Shown here: piece after piece, positions 56,299 to 64,000 of the stretch
Numbering within the stretch: the stretch's first letter is position 1
Layout: each line of letters opens with the position of its first letter
Assembly (NCBI GenBank): GCA_035630295.1
Contig: DASQKY010000042.1
Location: 62,001 to 126,000, forward strand
Direction of reading: 5' to 3'
Length of the DNA: 64,000 bases
From: Acidimicrobiales bacterium
Lineage (GTDB): Bacteria; Actinomycetota; Acidimicrobiia; Acidimicrobiales; Iamiaceae
Notes under the pieces: model-generated
The model's database searches: none
What the model saw: only the letters and a program-made list of their open reading frames with translations
Told to the model about the DNA's origin: nothing
Position numbers and translations under genes: made by a program

Positions 56299-56419
56299 GG
56301 TCGGCTCCTCGGGTGGGGGGTGGTGTCGGCCCCAGTGAACCAGCCTCGACGGCCGGGCGCTGACCGTCCGGATGGTTCCGGACCAGGTCACGGCAACGGT
56401 GTTGGTGACTCGGCGGCGG

Positions 56420-58975
56420 TTAAGGCGTTGCCGGGACCTCAGGTTCGTTGTCGACCGAAAGCGCGAGGCAGAGGCCGAGGAAGGCCAGAGCTTCGTGGAG
56501 CTGCTTGCCCTTCTGGATCACCTTGCCGCGATGACGCGGGTTGAAGTGGGCTGGCGATACCCTGAGGCAGACCAGTCGATCCTCTTGCACCTCGGTTGCC
56601 AGGCGTCGTCGGAGGGCTTTCTCCCACGTCTGACCGGCTCCTTTCTTGCTCCCTTCCACGTCGTCGATAGCTGCGCTGCGGAAGTTGTCCAGGGTCTTGA
56701 TCAGCCTGCGCACCAGGATGGTGTCAGCCTGGTCACCCGGCTGCGTGCGGCCGGCATCGGCGAGCTTGGAGCCGTCGATCCAGACCCATAGGTTCGGCAG
56801 GTCCGTGACAGCATGGGGCAGGGTGGGCGCCGTCCTCGCTGCCTCGCCCGACCAGAAGGCCGCGGCCGTCCTCACCAGCTTAGAGTCGAACCCCCGTACG
56901 TCTAGATCGTCGATAGGGTCCTCCCACTGTGGAGGGACGAAGTAGCGGAGTTGGGGTCCCCACTCCCGGACGATGTTCTTCCACTCCTCCGTGCGATTGA
57001 TCTGGGAGCCCAGGAGACCGGGAAGGGTCTCGCTCCTCGACGGGTGACCAGGTCCTCGGTCCCTGTGCCACTTCGGTCCCTTGCCAGGGAGGAGCACGCA
57101 GACGTTCCTGTCGTCGTCTCCCTCGTTGTCTCGCAGCGCGACACGGCGGTCGCGGAGCCCGGCGAGGTAGGCCACGACGGCGTTGTCCGAGTGGTGGAGT
57201 GCGATCGCTCGTTCACGCATGCCTTCGGGTCCGAGGAGGAAGGCGGGCAGCGTGCTCTGGGCAATGAACAGAGCCCCGCGGCGCCACTCCGTGACATCAC
57301 GTCGTTGGGGGCCCCGAGGCCGGTCGAGACGGGAGATCGTCTCGTCCAGGAACTTCTCGAACTGGGGGCTTGGGAGATCGGCGCCCACTGCCGGCAGATC
57401 CGCGTCCTTCAGACGATCCGAGACGTTCTCCCAGGGGGTCACCAGGTCTCGAAGCCACCCGCACGTCAGGTCCTCTCGGCGCGCCTCGTCGGATTGGTTG
57501 CTGAAGCGACGCGTGAGGCGGCCGATCTCCGGCAGCCAGTACTCGCGTTGCTGTTGCTCCACCCCTTTTGCCTTGTGGCCAAGGAAGTGAGAGAGGTTGG
57601 CGATCTGCAGGAGGTTCACCCCAGCCTTCTCGGGGGCTGCGTCGATGACGTTCTGGGTGCTGACGATCTCGTCGCTCCCCCCGACGACGAAGAGCAGACG
57701 ACGGCTGAACTCCTCGACGCGTGACTGGTAGGCGTTCCGATACTCCTGCTGGAAGACGTCGTAGAACACACGCAGCATCGCCTCGAAGTGCTGATCCGGC
57801 AGTCCGAGGGTGAAGCCGGCCGTGGGGCTGGACCTCTGGATGCGCTTTTCAAGCAAGCTGCCGTCCAGCTCGTAGCGGAGAGCGTGGAGGACGGTCTGCC
57901 ACTCCTCCGGGTTGGCGAAGGCGGTAGGCGTCAGGGTGCGGAGGGCGCCGCCAGACAGGAGGGTCGTGCACCCTCCTATGAGGTAGGGCCAGGCGAAGAA
58001 GATGGACTGAGCCACGAACCCCCCCAGGCTGTAACCAACCACGTGAATGCGAGGGGTGGCCTCGTCCAAGACGCGGTGTACCCCGTCGGGCGTCTCCTCC
58101 TCGCAGGTGATGGGCTCGCCAGTGAAGTCCCGCAGGCGGTCGACCGAGCGGCGGAAGTCCTTAAGATCAGGAGGGTCCCGCGGGGGCCTGGCGACTCTGT
58201 TGCTGGCGTGTCGCGCTGGCGGGTTGGCCCTTTGGAGGTTGGTCCACTCCTCACGCATCTCCACAGCGATGTCCGTCGGTGAGCGGCGAGACCGCTCACC
58301 GTTGGCTGGCGCGCAGAGGAGGTCGAGGCCGATCGGCGTCTGGTAGTTGGTCACTGGGGCGATCGCTGAGAGCATCCAGCGACTTTCGACCATGTACCGG
58401 AGGAACTGGCGGAAGAGATCTCCCGCATCGGTGAGGTAGCGGTCCAGAGGCGTCTGGGAAAATGGCCCGCTGAAGGGGTGTCGGGTCAGGTGCCCTGGGA
58501 ACGGCCTCACGATGCAGATCGTGTTCTTCGCCTGGTCGCTGGCCATCAGATTGGACGCGAAGTCGTAGAAGAAACGCATCTCGTCCACCTCGTTGAGCCC
58601 ATGGAGCAGGAGGTAGACATCGGAGGCGGGGGGCTTGAAGTCGCTGCGGGCCAGGATTCGGTAGCTGTGGAACTTCGGCTGTGGCTTGGCGACCTGCAGT
58701 TGGTGATCCACCAGCCGGTTGGTGCGGTAGATCGGGGCCGACGGAAAGCCCAGCAGCCACTCCCGCAGCGCTTGTCGGCCCGAGAGCGACGGGGGGATCA
58801 GGCGCGACGGAGGTTGCTCGGGTCCGTCAAGGCGCGACCACTCCTCGGTCATCTTCCAGAGTCCGTCCCCCAGCTGGTAGTCGCGTTCGGCGGTGGGGAA
58901 TTGGGCGGCTCGGATTCGCTCGCCCCCTTTGAACGCGTCGTCCGCGTCGCGACCCTGGGTGCTCATCGATGGCAC
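56420..58975 (-). CDS. Large alpha/beta-hydrolase-fold protein with ~380-residue unknown C-terminal region
   Basis: 851 residues, an orphan of unusual size. The hydrolase core is clear: VYLLLHGLNEVDE (oxyanion, about 121-133), VVGYSLGGFVAQS with nucleophile Ser316, LLFVVGGSDEIVS with Asp435 and LSHFLGHK with His463. A ~110-residue insertion lies between 200 and 310. The C-terminus (470-851) has no recognised fold; FLLGPEGMRERAIALHHSDNAVVAYLAGLRDRR and PNLWVWIDGSKLADA are its most patterned parts. No signal peptide. GTG 58975 has GGGGAGG 8 nt upstream. Codon use is less GC-rich than both neighbours, suggesting acquisition. Defence or signalling roles are guesses. Confidence 0.68.
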   Translation of the reverse strand: MPSMSTQGRDADDAFKGGERIRAAQFPTAERDYQLGDGLWKMTEEWSRLDGPEQPPSRLIPPSLSGRQALREWLLGFPSAPIYRTNRLVDHQLQVAKPQPKFHSYRILARSDFKPPASDVYLLLHGLNEVDEMRFFYDFASNLMASDQAKNTICIVRPFPGHLTRHPFSGPFSQTPLDRYLTDAGDLFRQFLRYMVESRWMLSAIAPVTNYQTPIGLDLLCAPANGERSRRSPTDIAVEMREEWTNLQRANPPARHASNRVARPPRDPPDLKDFRRSVDRLRDFTGEPITCEEETPDGVHRVLDEATPRIHVVGYSLGGFVAQSIFFAWPYLIGGCTTLLSGGALRTLTPTAFANPEEWQTVLHALRYELDGSLLEKRIQRSSPTAGFTLGLPDQHFEAMLRVFYDVFQQEYRNAYQSRVEEFSRRLLFVVGGSDEIVSTQNVIDAAPEKAGVNLLQIANLSHFLGHKAKGVEQQQREYWLPEIGRLTRRFSNQSDEARREDLTCGWLRDLVTPWENVSDRLKDADLPAVGADLPSPQFEKFLDETISRLDRPRGPQRRDVTEWRRGALFIAQSTLPAFLLGPEGMRERAIALHHSDNAVVAYLAGLRDRRVALRDNEGDDDRNVCVLLPGKGPKWHRDRGPGHPSRSETLPGLLGSQINRTEEWKNIVREWGPQLRYFVPPQWEDPIDDLDVRGFDSKLVRTAAAFWSGEAARTAPTLPHAVTDLPNLWVWIDGSKLADAGRTQPGDQADTILVRRLIKTLDNFRSAAIDDVEGSKKGAGQTWEKALRRRLATEVQEDRLVCLRVSPAHFNPRHRGKVIQKGKQLHEALAFLGLCLALSVDNEPEVPATP

Positions 58976-59043
58976 GGTCCTGGCCTCCCCATCCGTGAAC
59001 GCTCGACCCTAGTCTCCCACTGCCATTTTTGAGGACGTGGCGG

Positions 59044-61707
59044 TCAGTGGCGGGACAGGACAGCCTGCTCGAACAGGGCGAAGGTGTCGTCGGCCAGGGC
59101 GGCCCAGTCGAGGTCGGCCCGGCGGGCCAGGGCTGCGGCCCGGGCCCGGTCGAGGGTCTCGGGCGTGAGGGCGTCGATGGCGGCGGCCACCGAGTCCACG
59201 GTGTGGCCGGCGGGCAGGCCGGCGTCGCCCAGGGCCTCGACCAGGTAGCCCCAGTCGCTGCGCAGGGCGGGCAGGCCCAGCCCCACGGCGTCGGCTGCGG
59301 CCCCGGTGCCCAGCATCTCGCCGTCGGGGTCGAACACCAGGGCCAGTACGTCGCAGGTGGCCAGCCGGGTGGCGTAGGCGGCCGGCTCGACCATGGCGTA
59401 GGGCTCGGCGATGGTGATGCGGGGGTCATCCGGCACCGTGTCGCCGGGACCCAGCGACCAGCACACCAGCTCCACGTCGTCGCGCCGGCAGGCCGCCACG
59501 GCGTCGATCACCACCTGGACCAGCTTCTCGGCCCGGGGGGCGCCGACCACGCCGATGCGCAGGGCGGCGGGGGCCAGGTCGAGGCGCTCCTCGGCCTCGT
59601 CGCGGCTGGGGAGGCCGGCCCGGGCCCACAGGCCGCCGAAGTGGCCGTGGGGGATGACCTGGTGGAGGCAGTCGTCCCGGAACCGGTAGCGGTCCCGCAT
59701 GCGCTCCTGGCCCCAGGCGCTGTGGTGGATGACGCCCCGGACCGCTCCCGCCCACGCCTGGTAGATGGGGTCGAAGGCCTCGGGCCGCTTCTCGTGGGGG
59801 GTGAGGTTGTGGGCCGTCCACACCACGGGCACGTCGGCGTCGGCCAACCGGTCGATGACGGCCCGGTGGGTGTCGAGGTCGTCGAAGGCCAGCCACTCCG
59901 GCCAGTGCAGGTGGAGCACGTCGGCGTCGGCCAGCCGGTCCGTGGGCCGGGCCCGCCAGCCCACCGGCGGTCGCCGGGCGATGACGGCCCGATCGGCCAG
60001 GGGCCGGTAGAGGGAGCGGCTGTAGTGGTGGTCGGGTTCGGTCGAGGCCACCCGCAGCAGGGGCGTGACCCGGGCCGTGTAGGCCAGCTCGGTGGCCGGC
60101 TCCAGGTCGATCTGGTGGACCCGGCCGATCTCGCCGGTGGGGGTGCGCCACTCGCCCAGGCCCTCGACGGTGACGGCGGTGGCCAGGTGGGGCGAGGCGC
60201 AGTCCCACTCGACCCGCAGGGGACGGCCGGCCACCTCGGGGACGGCCAGGCCCACCGCGGTGGGGGGGCGTTCGAAGGTGAGCCGATCCTCGACCACCAC
60301 GGTGCGGCCCTCGACGGCCAGGCGCACGGTGCGGGTGCCGGGCAGCGGGGGCCCGGGGTCGTCGCCGTCGAGGCCCTTGCCCGAGACCGGGAACCCGTCC
60401 CAGGCCACGGTGACGGCGCCCGGCTCGTGGACCACCGAGGTGGGCACCCCGCCGGCGGTGTGGCGGCGGAAGCCGGCCACCACCAGGGGGGTCCAGCACG
60501 GCAGGTCGCGGTCGACGGGCACCTCCCACGTGCCGGGCTGGTGCAGGGCCGGGAGGTAGTGGCTGCGGGTGGTGCCCACGAACGGGACCACGGTGTCGAC
60601 CCCGGTCGAGCGGTGGGCCCACACCCCGGCCGGGCGCCCGTCCTCGAAGGAGACCCAGTGGTCGCCCTCGGGGTAGGCCTCCGCGATGGGCGCGGCCTGC
60701 AGGTCGGCCGGGGCCCGGCCCAGGGCCCCGGCGGCCCAGGCCACCTTGCCCAGCAGGTCGAGGGTGAGCTGGAGGCGCCGGGCCGGTCCCCGGTAGGAGT
60801 CCTGGTTGCGGCCCCGGTGGGCGGTGGACACCCCGTCGGGGTCGAAGCCGGCCATGACGGTGGCGGCGGCGTCGGTGGCCCGGCGGAGCCACACCCCGTC
60901 CCGCTCGCCGGCGTGGCCCTCGCTCAGGGCCAGGGCCCCCAGCTCCAGGGTGAGGGCGGCGGACAGGTCGCCCACGGAGCGGCCCCAGGCCACGGCCGAG
61001 CCGTCCCGGGCCCCGACCAGGAGCACCAGGTCGAGGGCGGCGGCCAGGCCCTCGCCCCACACCGGGCCGAGGAGGGGGGCCAGCGGCTCGCAGAACAGCC
61101 AGACGTCCGCGGTGTAGATGTCGTAGCGGCCGATGCGGTCGTTGGAGTCGTCCAGAGCCCGCCGGGGGTTGCCGGCCAGCACCTTGCGGGCGCGGTCGAC
61201 CAGGCGGTCGAGGGTGGCGGTGTCGTCGATCAGGCCCAGGCGATGGCGGCCCAGCTCGCAGCGGGCCAGCACGGCGGCGTAGTTGCGGGGCAGGACCTTG
61301 GCGTCGAGCAGCTCCAGCCAGTCGGAGCTGTCCACGGCCCGCTCCAGCTCGGCCCGCTGGCCGTCGTCGAGGCCGGCGGCCAGGCGGTTGCCGGCGAAGG
61401 GGCCGCCCCGCAGCAGGGTCTCGGCGATGCGGTAGGAGAAGAAGGTGTGGGTCGAGCGCCCGTCGACCCGGCCCAGCAGGCGGGTGAGGACGGTGTCGAC
61501 CGGCTCGCCGGCCACTTCGGCCACCCCGGCGTCGGCCAGGTGGGCCAGGGTGAAGCACGCGTCGGCCCGGACATCCGCGCCCACCTCGTGGCCGGCGAAG
61601 GTCCGGGGGATCTGCCACCCCGGCAGGTGGTGGCGCTCCAGCGCCTCCAGGGTCTCGACGCAGAAGCGGGTGAGGCGCTCGGCCAGCTCGCCGGTGGTGG
61701 TCGGCAT
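59044..61707 (-). CDS. Fusion of heparinase-like helical/beta region and GT4-like glycosyltransferase
   Basis: 887 residues from ATG 61707. About 1-340 is a helical toroid-like region (FFSYRIAETLLRGG; NRIGRYDIYTADVWLFCEPLAPLLG; NQDSYRGPARRLQLTLDLLG), about 350-560 beta-rich as in heparinase II/III-type proteins (VWAHRSTGVDTVVPFVG; VRLAVEGRTVVVEDRL). From about 605 a glycosyltransferase B-fold: LHLHWPEWLAFDDLDTHRAVI, PVVWTAHNLTPHEKRP, GVVGAPRAEKLVQVVIDAVA, LGTGAAADAVGLGLPALRSD. Both activities in one chain suggest exopolysaccharide synthesis/processing. Substrate unknown. Confidence 0.7.
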   Translation of the reverse strand: MPTTTGELAERLTRFCVETLEALERHHLPGWQIPRTFAGHEVGADVRADACFTLAHLADAGVAEVAGEPVDTVLTRLLGRVDGRSTHTFFSYRIAETLLRGGPFAGNRLAAGLDDGQRAELERAVDSSDWLELLDAKVLPRNYAAVLARCELGRHRLGLIDDTATLDRLVDRARKVLAGNPRRALDDSNDRIGRYDIYTADVWLFCEPLAPLLGPVWGEGLAAALDLVLLVGARDGSAVAWGRSVGDLSAALTLELGALALSEGHAGERDGVWLRRATDAAATVMAGFDPDGVSTAHRGRNQDSYRGPARRLQLTLDLLGKVAWAAGALGRAPADLQAAPIAEAYPEGDHWVSFEDGRPAGVWAHRSTGVDTVVPFVGTTRSHYLPALHQPGTWEVPVDRDLPCWTPLVVAGFRRHTAGGVPTSVVHEPGAVTVAWDGFPVSGKGLDGDDPGPPLPGTRTVRLAVEGRTVVVEDRLTFERPPTAVGLAVPEVAGRPLRVEWDCASPHLATAVTVEGLGEWRTPTGEIGRVHQIDLEPATELAYTARVTPLLRVASTEPDHHYSRSLYRPLADRAVIARRPPVGWRARPTDRLADADVLHLHWPEWLAFDDLDTHRAVIDRLADADVPVVWTAHNLTPHEKRPEAFDPIYQAWAGAVRGVIHHSAWGQERMRDRYRFRDDCLHQVIPHGHFGGLWARAGLPSRDEAEERLDLAPAALRIGVVGAPRAEKLVQVVIDAVAACRRDDVELVCWSLGPGDTVPDDPRITIAEPYAMVEPAAYATRLATCDVLALVFDPDGEMLGTGAAADAVGLGLPALRSDWGYLVEALGDAGLPAGHTVDSVAAAIDALTPETLDRARAAALARRADLDWAALADDTFALFEQAVLSRH

Positions 61708-61809
61708 GGCCGCCGACCCTAGAGGTCGCGGTGCCGGGCCTTGACCTGGCTCATCGCCCCGGCGTCCGCGGCTCCGGCGGGAGAGCCGGTGGACGGGCAG
61801 ACTCCGGCC

Positions 61810-63189
61810 ATGGAGAGCGAGCAGGTCGACGTGGTGGTCATCGGCATGGGCCCGGGTGGCGAGGAGGTGGCCGGGAAGCTGACCGAGGCCGGCCTGGCCG
61901 TGGTCGGTGTGGAGGCCGAGCTGGTGGGGGGCGAGTGTCCGTACTGGGGCTGCATCCCGTCCAAGATGATGATCCGGGCCGCCCACCTGCTGGCCGAGGC
62001 CGGCCGCATCCCGGGCATGGCCGGCACCGCCACCGTGGAGCCCGACTGGGGCCCGGTGGCGGCCCGCATCCGCCAGGAGGCCACCGACACCTGGGACGAC
62101 ACCGTGGCCGTCGACCGCTTCGTGGGCAAGGGTGGGCGCTTCGTCCGGGGTCGGGGCCGCCTGGCCGGGCCCGGGCGGGTCGAGGTGGAGGGGGCCGACG
62201 GCCAGCGCCTGGCCTTCCAGGCCGCTCGGGCCGTGGTCCTGGCCAGCGGCACCACCGCCTCCATCCCCCCCATCGACGGCCTGGCCGACGTGCCCTACTG
62301 GACCAACCGGGAGGCCATCGCTGCCCCCGAGGCGCCGGCCAGCCTGGTCGTCCTCGGCGGCGGGGCCGTCGGCGCCGAGCTGGCCCAGGCCTTCGCCCGC
62401 TTCGGCACCGAGGTCACGGTGGTGGAGGCGGCCGACCGCCTGCTCCCGCTGGAGGAGCCCGAGGCCGGCGCCGTGGTGGCCGAGGCCTTCGCCGCCGACG
62501 GCATCACCGTGATCGCCGGGGTGGGGGCGGCCCGGGTGGCCCACAGCGACGACGGCGTCACCGTCACCCTGGCCGACGGGCGCACCCTCACCGCCGAGCG
62601 CCTCCTGGTGGCCACCGGGCGCCGGGCCGACCCGGCCGCGGTGGGGGCCGACACCGTCGGCGTCGACCCCGGCGCCCGCCGGGTGCCGACCGACGAGCGC
62701 CAGCGGGTGGCCGACGGGGTGTGGGCCGTGGGCGACGTCACCGGTGAGGGGGCCTTCACCCACGTGGCCATGTACCAGGCCCACGTCGCGGTGGCCGACA
62801 TCCTGGGCCGCGACCACCACCCCGCCGAGTACCGGGCCCTGCCCCGGGTGACCTTCACCGACCCCGAGGTGGGCTCGGTCGGCCTGTCCGAGGCCGCGGC
62901 CCGGGAGCAGGGGATCCCGGTGGCGGTGGGGTCCACCCCGGTCCCGTCCACGGCCCGGGGGTGGATCCACAAGGCCGGCAACGAGGGCCTCATCAAGCTG
63001 GTGGCCGACACCGACCGGGGCGTCCTGGTCGGGGCCACCAGCGCCGGCCCGGCCGGGGGCGAGGTGCTGGGCCTGCTGGTGCTGGCCGTCCACGCCCAGG
63101 TCCCCCTGGCCACCCTGCGCTCGATGATCTACGCCTACCCCACGTTCCACCGGGGGATCGAGGACGCCCTCCGCGACCTCGACGCGTGA
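61810..63189 (+). CDS. FAD-dependent pyridine nucleotide-disulphide oxidoreductase (lipoamide dehydrogenase-like)
   Basis: 459 residues from ATG 61810. FAD motif VVVIGMGPGGEEVAGKLTEAG, redox disulphide GGECPYWGCIPSK, NAD(P) motif LVVLGGGAVGAELAQAFARFGTEVTVVE, FAD-binding GVWAVGDVTGEGAFTHVAMYQ, and the dimerisation domain with YPTFHRGIEDAL at the place of HPTxxE, so the usual active-site His/Glu is shifted or changed. Could reduce a low-molecular thiol disulphide, quinone or mercuric ion rather than lipoamide; no E2 genes nearby. Confidence 0.88.
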   Translation: MESEQVDVVVIGMGPGGEEVAGKLTEAGLAVVGVEAELVGGECPYWGCIPSKMMIRAAHLLAEAGRIPGMAGTATVEPDWGPVAARIRQEATDTWDDTVAVDRFVGKGGRFVRGRGRLAGPGRVEVEGADGQRLAFQAARAVVLASGTTASIPPIDGLADVPYWTNREAIAAPEAPASLVVLGGGAVGAELAQAFARFGTEVTVVEAADRLLPLEEPEAGAVVAEAFAADGITVIAGVGAARVAHSDDGVTVTLADGRTLTAERLLVATGRRADPAAVGADTVGVDPGARRVPTDERQRVADGVWAVGDVTGEGAFTHVAMYQAHVAVADILGRDHHPAEYRALPRVTFTDPEVGSVGLSEAAAREQGIPVAVGSTPVPSTARGWIHKAGNEGLIKLVADTDRGVLVGATSAGPAGGEVLGLLVLAVHAQVPLATLRSMIYAYPTFHRGIEDALRDLDA

Positions 63190-63298
63190 GATCCTCGCTC
63201 CGGTAAACCTTTCCGGGGCGAGGCGGGTGTGTAGGGATCTGTCGATCGACGTGGTGGAGCCCGGCGCCGGGCGGCGACCTCCCGGGGCGAGGGCCACG

Positions 63299-63799
63299 GT
63301 GAACGGCCCCCCGGGCGACTACGAGACCTTCTTCCGGGCCGAGTACCCCCGCCTGGTCACCCTGGCCTCGGCCATGACCGGCGACCGGCGGATGGCCGAG
63401 GAACTGGCCCAGGAGGCGCTGTTGCGGGCCCACAAGCGGTGGGCCCGCATCGCTTCCTACGACATGCCCGGGGCCTGGGTCCGCCGGGTGACCATCAACC
63501 TGGCCACCAGCGCCCGGGCCCGTCGGGGCCGCGAGCAGCGGACCCTCGACCGGCTGGGGGCCGAGCGGCCCCCTCTGGCCCCCTACGACTACTCCGACGA
63601 CGACTTCTGGTCGCTCGTCCGCCAGCTCCCCCGGCGCCAGGCCGCGGCGGTCGCCCTCCACTACCTGGAGGACCGGCCCGTGGCCGAGGTGGCCGCCGTC
63701 CTGGGCTGCGCCGAGGGCACGGCCAAAGCCCACTTGCACAAGGGGCGGGCCGCCTTGGCCCGCCGACTCGACCTCCCGGAGGCCCCCGATGGACCTTGA
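63299..63799 (+). CDS. ECF (SigE-like) RNA polymerase sigma factor
   Basis: 166 residues from GTG 63299 (an in-frame GTG at 63227 adds a featureless stretch). Region 2: YETFFRAEYPRLVTLASAMTGDRRMAEELAQEALLRAHKRWARI and MPGAWVRRVTINLA. Region 4: LPRRQAAAVALHYLEDRPVAEVAAVLGCAEGTAKAHLHKGRAALAR. The stop overlaps the next gene by 11 nt, typical of a sigma/anti-sigma pair. Confidence 0.92.
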   Translation: MNGPPGDYETFFRAEYPRLVTLASAMTGDRRMAEELAQEALLRAHKRWARIASYDMPGAWVRRVTINLATSARARRGREQRTLDRLGAERPPLAPYDYSDDDFWSLVRQLPRRQAAAVALHYLEDRPVAEVAAVLGCAEGTAKAHLHKGRAALARRLDLPEAPDGP

Positions 63800-64000
63800 C
63801 GCCCGCGGCGCCCGTGCCGCCTCCTCGCTCCGCCAGCAGGTCGAGCCCACGCTCGACGTGGAGGGCGCCCGCCACGCCGTGGCCCACGGCGCGGCCCGGC
63901 GCCGGGCCCGGCGCTCGGTGGTTGCCGGCGTGGGCCTGGCCGCCGCCTGCCTGGCCGTGGTGGGAGGCCTGGCTGCGCTGTCGCTGCATGCCCCGGGCTT
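63789..64000 (+). CDS. Probable anti-sigma-like membrane protein, 3' end beyond the window
   Basis: ATG 63789 lies inside the sigma gene's last codons. The visible 70 residues: a soluble start (LDARGARAASSLRQQVEPTLDVEGARHA), a basic stretch (ARRRARRS) and one helix (VVAGVGLAAACLAVVGGLAAL). This is the layout of membrane anti-sigma partners; the call rests on position and the single TM. Confidence 0.65.
   Translation, partial: MDLDARGARAASSLRQQVEPTLDVEGARHAVAHGAARRRARRSVVAGVGLAAACLAVVGGLAALSLHAPG

Noticed and set aside
59029-61722. An 897-codon plus-strand frame opposite the fusion protein
   Set aside because: Gly/Val/His/Gln-rich antisense shadow produced by the high GC content; no domain recognised.

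Overview
The window is uniformly GC-rich DNA with tightly packed genes, frequent GTG starts and many 1-4 nt overlaps between genes. DUF4214/SpoIID-type cell-surface proteins, a KimA/TrkA potassium cluster, SCO7613-like and DUF4499 membrane proteins, and a stand-alone LigD-type polymerase domain all point to an actinomycete. The style resembles Acidimicrobiia (Iamia/Ilumatobacter-like), but the genus is inference only.

Left chromosomal part (1-18.4 kb): an L,D-transpeptidase cut by the window edge; an OB-fold protein; two TrkA/RCK proteins divergent from a KimA-like K+ permease; an MBL-fold hydrolase; an ABC exporter; a PaaX-like regulator divergent from a membrane fatty-acid desaturase; tRNA-Ser(TGA); a DUF4214/SGNH-like surface protein; an EamA transporter; tRNA-Ser(GCT); a small membrane protein; a lytic-transglycosylase-like lipoprotein behind a Crp-like site and a structured leader; an acyl-ACP desaturase-like enzyme under a perfect 24-bp palindrome; and a 940-residue membrane protein.

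Integrative element (18,454-30,384): an ~11.9 kb element sits in tRNA-Arg(ACG). It is bounded by a 29-bp identical core and carries GTGAGAAGC arm-type repeats at both ends. The tyrosine integrase is frameshifted. The MobF/TraA relaxase-helicase is frameshifted and also split by a complete IS3-family element with a 4-bp target duplication. Cargo: a BrnT-like toxin/HTH pair, two small HTH proteins, a coiled-coil TIR protein, a DUF2188 protein, an MNT-HEPN toxin-antitoxin pair, a protein with a TIR-like/deoxyribosyltransferase-like C-terminus, and small unknowns. This is a worn-out mobile element still carrying intact-looking defence-type cargo.

Right chromosomal part (30.4-64 kb): an ArsR regulator with a palindrome over its own start codon and a frameshifted SRPBCC partner; a DUF2975/XRE pair; an OmpR-type two-component system; a DarTG toxin-antitoxin with unusual macro-domain residues; a secreted trypsin-like protease; a DUF1611/racemase pair next to peptidase E; a TetR regulator, sulfatase and haloalkane dehalogenase; a ferritin-like membrane protein; a LigD-type polymerase; a SpoIID/DUF4214 protein; a lipoprotein hydrolase divergent from an ABC exporter with a MerR-type promoter; an 851-residue alpha/beta hydrolase of unknown role; an 887-residue heparinase-like/glycosyltransferase fusion; a pyridine nucleotide-disulphide oxidoreductase; and an ECF sigma factor with the start of a probable anti-sigma gene.

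The best candidates for undescribed biology are the defence cargo of the integrative element, the large orphan hydrolase at 56,420-58,975, and the DarG variant. Several operator-like palindromes are exact enough to be testable.
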